Part shown: positions 1-10,400 of the stretch, in pieces
Numbering within the stretch: position 1 is the stretch's first letter
Layout of the letters: each line of letters begins with the position of its first letter
From: Nereocystis luetkeana
Lineage: Eukaryota; Sar; Phaeophyceae; Laminariales; Laminariaceae
NCBI GenBank assembly: GCA_031213475.1
Contig: JARUPZ010000010.1
Location: 5,620,776-5,684,775 of the forward strand
Direction of reading: 5' to 3'
Length of the DNA: 64,000 nt
The notes under the pieces: generated by a model
The model's input: the letters and a program-made list of their open reading frames with translations, nothing else
The model's database searches: none
What the model was told of the DNA's origin: nothing
Translations under genes and position numbers: made by a program

Positions 1-439
1 TGTAGCAGTCTAGAAATATCTGACCCTGTCGGGGGCGCGAGCGCGCAGCGTAGCACCAAGCACCAAGCGTATATACATTTAAACAGAGCACAGGGCAGAG
101 AGCAAACAGAACACATCACAGATCAGAGTTAGAGCAGATCGCAGATCAAAGGTCACAGATCACACGTCACATGACAGATAATTACGTACAGGTAGTTCAT
201 ACCGGTATCCTGGTATGCCACAGGTATCACAGTCAGTAGTTTTCGGCGGGGGAAACCAAGAAACGAACAATGGGCAATCAATCTGTGCTGCATCGCCGGT
301 TGGGTTTTATATAAAGCAAGGCGAGGCAAGCACGCCGCATAGCAGTGCAAGGTGGCTGACCGCTGCCCTCCCCCGCCCCTTTTAAAGCAGGATCCATACC
401 GTACGTACGTACTGTACAGTAGCAGTGCCTGTTCTTACT

Positions 440-600
440 CTCTCTAGAGCAGCATGTACCACGCCAAAACGCTCTCGGACGAACTTCGAATCAGTTTTAT
501 CGACATTTGGGGGGCGTACTGAATATGCCGAGCGAAGCGTCAAACCGCAACATTCTCGATATATTTCCGAAGCCACCATTTTCGTTGTGCGTGCCCTAGG
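440..600 (-). repeat. dispersed repeat E
   Basis: Complement of CGAAAATGGTGGCTTCGGAA and ATATATCGAGAATG; related to 8398-8520 (CACACACCCTGGGACG...GGTGGCTTTGGAATCG) and 16522-16665 (ACACCCTGGGGTCACTTTCC...GGTGGCTTTGGAAATATC). Function unknown. Confidence 0.45.
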
Positions 601-603
601 CCC

Positions 604-702
604 TTGACCCTTTTTAGGACCGCAGTCCCGTTTCGGGGACAAAACCACTCAATATCCAAGTAGCTTGTCCCCACAATGGGACTGCAGTCTTAAAAGGGTT
701 AT
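604..702. mobile_element. MITE C copy
   Basis: ACCCTTTTTAGGACCGCAGT then CCCGTTTCGGGGACA; the right arm TGTCCCC...GGGACTGCAG to AAAAGGGTTA mirrors it. ~97-bp hairpin with almost no loop. Confidence 0.8.
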
Positions 703-1587
703 TACCTCCTCTGGGACGCCGGGATAGCAACCAAAGCAATGACAACTTTTTGGCGATATCATCAGTTTTCGAGAAGTGCGAGCACCCAGCAGTACACGGG
801 TAGGATCATATTACGCCCGTACCGCACGACTCCTGGCATTGTAACATAGACACCAATCTGCATAATTTGTCATTCCGCAGTAGTCGTTGCCGAGGTCGTC
901 ATTTTTTATATCATCGTTCGACAATTTTCCCCTCTGACGTTGCAATGTTTTGGAGATATGATACGATCTTCACACGGGCAAGGGCTTTGTTATTAGGGTT
1001 GCAGCTAAAATCAGGTGTACCTGGCCACTTTTCGGCCAAAATCAGATACATACATACGGTACTGAAAAAAAGGACGAAACGCAAGCCAGGAACCCAGTTA
1101 ATAGCCAGACCGACATCGTACCCGGTTTTGGCTCGAAAAGGCCAAGGTATACCTGGCTTTGTCTCCTCTGTCTAGCTTTCAACTGATTTCGGCCAACTTT
1201 GAACCAATCAGAGAGGCCGTGTGTATATTGCTTTTTCTTTGCGTATGCGTCTGCGGTCCCTCGGTTGAATCCTCGTGTATAAACTCTGTACTCGTACGTA
1301 CGTAAGTATTTTTACATACATACGTACGCTGATTTAATTTTTTCTTCTTCGGGGTGTACGATGTTGCTCTAGTTAGTTGTAGTGATGTGTACTCTGCTGT
1401 TTTCTATGGCCACAGGAGTCATACTACAGCAACATGGATACACACGGCATTTCGTCTGCACCATCCCGCGTCGAGGTGGTCTCAGGTCTGGTACGGCAAG
1501 ACAATTTCGTGCCGAGCAGGCGGTGTCGCAAGGGGATGGTCGAACAGCTTCAAAGCGGTCAACGGGGGGGGGGGGGTGCCAGAATAA
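703..1587. other. no gene seen
   Basis: Mixed sequence with a short GTACGTACGTAAG repeat near 1290-1330 and a G run at 1565-1577. No frame with family resemblance before the LINE. Confidence 0.6.
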
Positions 1588-2620
1588 ATGCTCTTGGCGC
1601 TTCCGCCGTGGCGAAACAGACGAAGACTGGTGACTCTCTGCAGGTCCAAGTGGAGCCCGTGGTACCTATACCCAAAAGGAAACAAACAATTCAGATTTTG
1701 GAGGCCGCAGTTCATCCTGGACGAGGATGGCACGCTACTATCAGACAAGGTGCGCATTCTTAAACGGTGGGCCAGGTTTTTCGGCCCCCTCCTGACCACG
1801 GAATCGTCAAAGCTTAACCCAATCATCAACGCCCTATTTCCACAACGGCCGTTGGCACCATCGCTTGGAGTTGAGCCGACCATGGCTGACACGACGGCGG
1901 TAATCCGGGGAATGCCAAACTGGAAAGCAGTGGGACTAGACTACCTTCCGGCCGAGTTACTCAAAATCGACTACCCCGAATTCATCCGATACTTTCACAA
2001 CATACTTGTCAACGTGTGGAGAACGGGTGACGTCCCCCAGCAATGGAAAGATGCGACCATTGAGGTCCTTCATAGAAAGGATCGCTCTCACTGCAACAAG
2101 CACCGAGGGATTCCGCTTGTTGCCCATTCAGGCAATTTTTTGCTGAAAATGGTCGCGTCCCGCCTCAGTAACTACTGCGAGGCCGAAGGGATACTCCCCG
2201 AGGAACAGGGCGGCTTTCGCCCAGCACGATCAACAGTCGACATGCTGTTCGTCGTGCGCCGACTGCAAGAGCTCGGACGAGCTACTCGTAGAAAATTCCC
2301 CTGTACATGTGCTACATCGACCTGCAGAAAGCATATGACTCCATCGACAGAGAGTTGTGGGTGGTGCTCGCACGCTTCGGCGTAGATAAGATGCTAACCG
2401 TTATCCGTCAGTTCCATAAAGGAATGAGAGTCGCGTGCGTACGGATGACGGCGAGCACTCGGAATGGTTTGACGTCACTCAGGGGCTGCCGCAAGGATGT
2501 GTGTTGTCACCGCTTCTGTTCAATGTCTTCTTCGCTGCTGTGATACACGCCGTGCTGGTACGCTTCAGTGAAGACCCACCAGATATTTGTTGAGTGACAC
2601 ACGCTGTGCTTGTCGCACCC
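1588..2620 (+). mobile_element. LINE (non-LTR retrotransposon) reverse-transcriptase fragment, decayed
   Basis: [53 protein letters not shown] and [17 protein letters not shown] are typical of LINE RT from the pre-finger region to motif 2a. Motif A ([16 protein letters not shown]) lies in a second frame from ~2310 and motif B (GLPQGCVLSPLLFN) in a third near 2483, so there are at least two frameshifts. No YADD box, endonuclease or 3' end is seen; truncated at both ends. Confidence 0.85.
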
Positions 2621-3763
2621 ACGACGATGGCATGGCACTGCGTTGTGTAATCGGTTTCCGAGCACCGCATTGCGATGCACTATCTTTGTGTCGTAGTTTG
2701 TGGCCGCAGAGCGTGTGCATCTCTAATAGGGTGAATCATCAGCACGGACACGCTGGGTGTGGTGCTGGATGCTGGATGTCGACGAGTAGAGGAACGGTGA
2801 AGAACACACACCCGTGCGTAGACGTACACATACTGCTGTAGTTTGGAGTCTGTCTTCAGGGAACAAAATGGACCAAAACCCGCGGGCCTGTGATACCAGG
2901 TACGCACAACATCTAGCTATTAATAGTGGTATTGTTGTTGATCTCGTATCAGCCCGTTTTCTTAATCTACCTCGTGCTCACGGAAACGCACAAGACACAA
3001 GGTACGTAGGCTGGTGTGCGACGAGTAGTCGTAGCTCTTGTACTCGTATGCACGAGTGCTCGAGAGAAGCGAGCATTGTTCTGCTGAAGGATCCCGTGAG
3101 GGCTTCACCACCTGGTACTGCCGTACGCGGAAGTACGATATGTTTGAGGTGGGAGGGAGGGGTGCCGAGAACAGCAGTGGTCATGAAAATGACGGCTCCG
3201 TAGAGAGAAAACTAGAGTGGCTAGCCATCTGATCCAGCAGAGTCAAGCCGCTACTGCTGCTACTGCCACCCTACATACCGTTGCGTTGTTCACGAGTGAC
3301 ACCTGGTACTGCTGTGTTCCACGAAAAGACAGCACAAGAACGCAGGGCATTTTCCGCAACATCATAATGATTTTGTAACCCGCATCTGACCGAAAGATAG
3401 ACAGGCCAAACTCCTCACCTGGACCATGCCTCGCTGCGCCATAGTTTCACAGCAGCAGCGTAGGTATCAGCGATTTGACAAGCCCACACCTCTGAGGGAC
3501 AGCAGCAAATGCAGTACGAGTAGTGGATCAAAAACAGCTCCAAAAAGGGACCGCAAGGAGTTCCACACCTTGGGTAGGCCAAATTCGAAAGGGCTCCATC
3601 AGTCATATAAATCGGTGCATGTCGCCCGTGCCTGCCACAGCAGGCTGTGCTTGTGTTGGGGCACCGCCGTGCAAAGTGCACCATCCTAGAGAAGAATCCC
3701 TCGTGTCAGCTCTTCCACAATCTCGCGCTCCACCCGGGCTGCCATCTAAAAATAAGTGCAGAC
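2621..3763. other. no gene seen; presumed upstream region of the SOUL gene
   Basis: No repeat family or coding frame recognised. TATAAAT at ~3606 lies 160 bp before the start used, but is not proof of a promoter. Confidence 0.4.
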
Positions 3764-4447
3764 ATGGGTCCGCGGCGAAGAAAGGCGCTGATGGGAGCCT
3801 TGGTGCTCCTGGCATGCTCCTGCCGAGCCCTCTCCTTCCTCCTCCCGGGGGCAACCTCCCCGCAGACAGTAGCCTCCTCCTTCGGCGCCTCCACCGACCC
3901 ATCGCTGACACGGCAGCAACAGCAGCGGCGGCCACATCATCGGCAGGCGCGCCTCGCCAATGGTGCCGCCTTGCGCAACAGAGAGGAGGAGTTATCTCCC
4001 ACGGCCCGCTCCGCTGGCCTGCCGCTGCTGCCGCGGCCGACCCGAGGCGCAGACTCAGCGCTCTCTACAACATCATCATCATCTTCTGCATCAGCAGCAG
4101 CAGCAGGTGTCGTCTCAGACGACGAGGGGACCGCGCTCTCGCTGGACAAGGCGCTCGAGGAAGGCATCAACCGAGCGATGCGCGGAGACCCGGGCGTCCT
4201 CCGGCAGGTCCTGGCAGAGGGGGTGGAATGGCGGGGGCCGCTGGGTCAAAAGGTCGGGCTGGCCGCTGTAGAGGAGGAGCTGAGGGGGCTAGGGCAGCTG
4301 CTGACGGAGCCGAGGATGTCGGTGATCGCCTCGGCGAAGGGGGCGAAGAAGCTGGACTGGGTCGGGAGCGGGACCTGGCCGTTGCCTTGGCTGCCGAGAT
4401 ATATTGTGCGGGGCGAGTCGGTGATCGAGACGGGTGCTGGGGGCAAG
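3764..4447 (+). CDS. SOUL gene exon 1: leader and DUF2358-like domain
   Basis: 228 codons, ending AAG before donor GTAGGT (phase 0). Signal-like leader, then a Ser/Gln-rich stretch (~residues 40-115), then an alpha/beta region containing GDPGVLRQVLAEGVEWRGPL and LDWVGSGTWPLPWLPRYIV. The last part fits the strand pattern of a DUF2358/NTF2 fold. Confidence 0.75.
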
Positions 4448-7400
4448 GTAGGTCGATGGGCCTTGCTTTGCCTCGCTGCGCTGGGCTGTTCATGGGCAAT
4501 CAACAGTCAAACAGCTCTTAGGCTACCGGTAGGCTCAGCTATGCTCGCCCATCACCCTACGCAGCATATCATATACCTGTAGCTGGTATTAAACCACAGC
4601 TCTATTAATACCATTACAACCGTATAAAAGTATTACCTGGTACTACTGCTGTGAGTAGTACTGCTGGACCAGGTCTGGACCGTGCTCTCGTGTTGTTCCG
4701 TTGCTGTGTTGCTGCCGGCATCCCACTTCTAAAAATACTCGTGTAGTACCAGTATACTGGTACTTCACACAAGTATTCAACAGGGCGCAGTGCGTGCCTG
4801 GTACAGATTGAGTGTATCATCAATGAAATCCGTTTCGGTGTACGTATCGGTGCAAAAACATACCCTAGTTTTTTTTAAGAAAATTGAGTGTTTGCGATTA
4901 TTTTTTTTTACTTTTACTTCTCCAAAAATTCTCCCGAGGTAACTTTTTGAGGTAAATTTCTGAAAAAAACGCGAAAAAGTACTTCAGCGAAGTCAGGATT
5001 TCATCAAAAGTTACGGTAACTTTTGGCTCTCTGTCTCATTGGCCTACACGCACCGAGCATCATCCCGACGCAAAACGCATCATCTCAAATCTCGAAGGAT
5101 CGAAACACCGAGCATCTTCCATGCCACCATGCTGCTTGCTGTACGCATCACGACAACCGCTGGGAGCGCAGAGGCTCGAGAGGTGTAGCTTGAGTATAGC
5201 GCGCACGAGCGGCGTTGGATTGTGCCAGCGGGCCGCCGCCGCTGCTACGTAGGGTACACGCTTTCGCCTACTTGGTGACGACGTGGAGGATGCTTTGTTC
5301 CAAAAAAGGACTCGCATCACACTCGTACTCGTACTCGTGCTCGCACAGAGCGCGACAGCTCGTGTATCATTTCGATTCCACCACACTGCAGCAGCAGCAG
5401 CGGCGGCGGCGGCGGCAGCAGTGGCCGCGACAGTGGCGGCGGAGCGGAGCCCGCCGGCGCTGTGGCGTGCGTAGGCTGAGCGCAGCAGGAGCAGCAGCAG
5501 CAGCAGCAGCAGGCAATCCAAAAAGGGAAGCTGGCTGGTGCTGGTGCTTGCTGGTGCTGGTGCTGACGCTATTTATTTTTGTTGCTCAAGCTGCCTCTAG
5601 CTGCAGCTAGCGCTTGCTAGCTGGCGCTTGCTGTGCTGCTGCTTGCAGTCGTGGGCTGGCAGTGGTGGCACCGCTGTCAACTCTGCCGCCGAAACGTTGC
5701 TGGGCCGCCGTTGCTACTCCCAAGCTGTTTTTTAGTTTTTCGTTCTTTTTTTTGGCGCGTTTGCCTCACCTCCCCCCTTCCCTTCTTATTTTCGGAGGCG
5801 TCGCCTGCAGGATTTGATTTACCTCACTCGCAAACACACCGAAATCAGGAAGGGAAGGAAATTCACTTTTTTTAGCGCAAGTAAAGTTTTTTTTTTTTAC
5901 CTCTATCGCAAACACTCTAATAAATAATAGGAAAACGGAACCCCAACCCAAAACCCGACGCCACCCGTTTCCCTAGCCCACGTTGCTTCGTGTTGTTGCG
6001 TTTGCTGTGTTTTGCTGTACACACACGCGCGCCCCCCCCATGTTCGTTCCGCAACTCTTTAACCCCCTGACGTCCCCAGTACCCCCCCCCCCCCCCCGCC
6101 CCTCATCCCTCCCCTCCCCCACAGGCACCACCCCCCCGCTCCGTCTCGAAAGGGATGCGTGGTCAATGGCCAAATGGCTAAGGCAAGCAACAAATGAATA
6201 CGCCCGGCCCCCCGTCCGACCTCACCCCCCCCCTTCCCCTACCCCTCCCCTCCGCCCCCCCCTCCTCGCCCCCCCCCCACCCCCATCCCACCCTCATCTT
6301 CAACACTCTTACCTCCCCATCCCATCTCCACCCTCTCGCCCGCGTCCCCCCCTACCCTCCAAACAAATGCGAAACCCGCAGGTGGTAAAAATCACCGACA
6401 CTTGGGAAGGGAACCTGCTGAGTCTGGCTGTGAAGCACCTCATTCCCGGATTCTGGGACCTCTGGCACCAGCTGGGCTCCCCCCCCGCGGAGCAGCCGCC
6501 TTACAAGGTGGTGAAAAAGGCGAAGGGGTATGAGGTCAGGGAGTACGTGCCCCGGCTGGTGACTCAGCCGTCGATCATGGACAGGTCTAACTCGCGAGAG
6601 GTGAGTGAGCAGTATACTGGTCGTCGAGCGAGGGTTTTCGTGTTGCGCAATGTGCACTGGTACCAGGTACGTCGTCTGTTGTATTGAGGGCTACCAGGTA
6701 GGTACCAGGTACCTGATACAACGTAACGTTGTTGTGGGGTTCGTACACGTACAGAGTATCCTTTTTTTTAAGGTGGAATAACAAACTTCAGATGTGAAAC
6801 GAAGAGTTTTCGTAGAAAAACTAATTGCTATTAATAGTTGCGTGTGATAATTCGGTCGCGTTTTCTATTCGGGGTTTGTACGGCCTCGTGAAGGATATGT
6901 TTACGCCTCGGATACAACATCGATTCCTACTTCATGATCTAGATGGTTGATAACAGATAAATCAGTAGATTCCTGATCTGGATGATCTGTATGATCTAGC
7001 TCATGTTGCCGAGTGGGAGCCGTTCGACCTACATGATCTAGCACATGTTTCGTGGGTTGGGTCTGTACTATACAGGTCCTGCACAGCATCCCATAACGGC
7101 AGATTGATCTAGACGATCTATCTGTTGATGGTGATCTTTCCGATCTAGGGATATGTTCAAGAGGTACCTGGTAAATTTTATGTTGTACTATTAATAGAAC
7201 GGAGTACACACGCAACCCTTTGAAGCTACGAACGCATAGATGGACCAGGTGACCAGGTACATGAACCTCTCGCCTCGCTGCCAAAAACGAGCTCGGTATA
7301 ATTCCATGTATTGGTATGAGGTAGTGTTGTATATCCACTCTTTACGGAAAGGTAACGATCATTTTGCAGTCGTGTGTATATATATATATATTTATTTATT

Positions 7401-10400
7401 TTCTCATCCCATTCATTATTTTCGCACATCTTCTTTTCTCTCTCCTTCCAACTCGTAACTCAGATCCGGGGTCACATAGCAGGCTCTTCTCCCCCCTTCC
7501 CGCTACGGTGCGTGCCTTCATTTTTATCGCGAGAAGATTTCAGCCTTTTATTCCCTCGTCGACTCGCATCGAATTGTGCCTACCCACGCTGCAAGGCGCT
7601 CTCAACAATTGAATCCTTTTTTATTTTTGCAAATAAAGTCAAAGTCCGACCCCCCTGGGGCTCGAACCCAGGACTCAAACAAGTAGAATTCGAGGTTAAC
7701 CACTTGAACCACCGGGGCGACCGGCTCTCAATATATATACAGTGCTCCAGCAGTCCTTGCAATTTACTCCAGTGCTCATCTGTAATAGTCATTATTTCTT
7801 GGCGCGTATATCAAAATCTTCGAGGAAACTTGCTGTAGTAATTATTTATTTTCCGGTTTGGAAATGCTATCTGACCAACACAATTAAATAAATTGATCTC
7901 GGTTTCAATTTAATTATTTCGTACTGGAAATAGAGGTAATTATTTATTTTCTTTCTTCGGGCACACGAAATTGTAGGTGCAGTTTTGTGATCAACTCCTT
8001 TTGACACCACGAAATAGATACCTGGCAGCGACCAAAAACAATGGTTCGTAACCGTGGTGTTAACGACCATCTATAGAGGAGCAGGGTGAGCGCCCAGCAG
8101 CCGTGCGGGTACGTGGCTTCATGTTGCGCCCGTGCTGTAGGACCCCCTGCATCAACCATTTGTGACTCGGACACACATGTTGTGGAGTATCATCCCCCAA
8201 TCACGCAGCGGCCGTCGCTGGTGATCACAGTCACTTTTTGTCGTCAAGTTTCCCCTGTGAAGTCCGAAGAGGGTTAATAGGTAACTGCCAGGTACGCGAA
8301 AACATGCACCAGATACGTATCGTGCCTTAAGACCTGTGCCAGTCTATTTTGAAGTATTATATGCCGTATATGTATATAAATATGTACAACGGGCAGAGTA
8401 ATCACACACCCTGGGACGAAATTTTCGAGTCCGTTTTTTCTCCGAAGCCAGAAGGGAGCACAGCAAAAACGAAGCCGGTGGCTTTGGAATCGTGTCGCCA
8501 TGTATACGTAGGAAGGCCGTAGACGATCGCTCGGTGTAATACGCTATACGTTGCTTCCAAAACCGTGCATGCGGTTGTACAAGGCTTTAGCCTCTTTGCT
8601 ACGTACCAGGTAAAGAAAAAGATCCTACTACTGTACGCTAAATCAAGGTTGCTTTCCCCCCCAAAACGTGGGTACAGCAATTGTAAAGGGGTTGTTGCCA
8701 CTATCCATTTTCCTATATAAACCTGGTACAAACGTTTTCCAGGTATATACCGGCATACTAAACTTTTGTACTAACCTGTGCTACCCCTTATGCTATATAA
8801 CCTTATGCTACAGAAACTGCTGAATATATCCCCGCCTGTCCCCTTCCCCCTTCCCGTAACGGGTGTACTATATTTTACGAATACCCTTGTACTATCTGCG
8901 GAGCTTATACCCCCCCTGCCCCCTTCCCCTCTCCGTAACCCGTATACTGTTATACGAAAACCCTTATACTAAGTGAAAGACTTGTCACCTCCCCCCTCCC
9001 CGCAACCGGTATACCATGTTATACGAAAACCCTTCTATTAACTGCAAAACCTATCCCCTCCTGTCCCCTTCCCCCCCCCCCCCCGTAACCCGTATTCTCT
9101 GTTATACGAGAACCCTTACACTTAATGCAAAACTTATACCCCCCTGTCCCCTTCCCCCTCCCCCTATAACCCATAGTATAACCCTCGATACTAGCTGCAT
9201 AGGTCATTCCCTTCCTCCCCTGCTCACTGTATCGCCACCGCTACCACCACCGATGACACAATCTATATCACCCCCCCACCCTTCCACCACCACGGCCACC
9301 ACCGAAAAATCTCAGATCCGCAAGTCTTTAATCCTGCCCGGGTTCGCCCACACCGGCGAGCTGCGGACATCTGGTCGAAAGCCGGACGAGTACTACGTGA
9401 CGGGACCGATCGAGGTGGCCATCCAACCGATCATAGAGAGCGGAAATTTCCCCAACGGTACTTGGTTCAACGGTACTGTCAGGTGGGAATTGAGCGTGAA
9501 CGTTCGCGGTAGCGGTGGCGTTAGCGTTGGTGTAACCGTTGGCGTTAGCGTGGGCTTGCGTGAGTGAGTGCGTGCGTGCGTGCGATCTGATCGGATTGGT
9601 TTTGGTGGTTTTATTGTTTGCTTGATTAATTGGATGATTGATGGGTTGGTGGATTGGCTGCCTCTCAAACAGACCATGAACGGAGGCAGGGAAGGGGAGG
9701 GGGGGATCATGGTGGGCTAAGCCCCATTTTTGCTTCTATTTCCAAGAATCCGCGCTTGATCACTTTTTTACTCTAGCCTTTCCACCGCCGTTGACTGTAC
9801 AAGTGACGTGCACCTTTTCTCCCTCGCCCCTCCATGCAACTTTTCTCAATGTGGAACTCCGCGGCCTTTTTCGTAATATTCTGCAGTCTCGTAGGGAGGC
9901 GTCCACGAGCCGTAAGGCAAACCGCCTCCCGTGGGCCATTCAGGTGGTTACTATGGTAGGTTCAGCCCCGTATTCGTTTTTTTTAAAGAAAAACTCCGCG
10001 CTCGCTCTTGTTTCTCGGCAGTGTTTATCCCCTCGTCCCTGTCCATGTAACGTGCACCTCCCCCCCCCCCTTGTCCCCCTCCCCCCCCCCACTTTTTTCT
10101 ATGAAAAACGCGGAACTCCGCGGCCTTTCCTCAACAATATCGTACTATTGTAGGGAGGCGTCCACGAGCCGTAGGGCGAACCGCATCACGTGGACCATCC
10201 CGTTGCCTACGGCGATAGGACTGGACGGGGCGGCGATGCCCGCGGCGGCGACGGAGCGGGAGAAGGGGGAGGGGCAGTCGTCGCGAAACGCGAAGCAGGG
10301 GTTCAGGAGGGTCGCCGTCACCAAGTTCAATGGCCTGCCGCAGGTATTGATGCCGCTGCTGAAAAACGGTCGCTGTGGTGCTGTGCGTCGCTTTTTCGTG

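Noticed and set aside
4886-5917. Open frames rich in Gln, Ala, Leu or Ser inside element D, also present at 62.6-63.5 kb
   Set aside because: They are translations of (CAG)n and related triplets in a transposon copy; no frame is conserved between the two copies beyond the repeat itself.
7650-7728. tRNA gene on the minus strand (also 15841-15918 and 52370-52440)
   Set aside because: Promoter boxes are present but the acceptor stem and anticodon arm do not pair well by eye, and each is joined to a repeated body, so SINE heads fit better.
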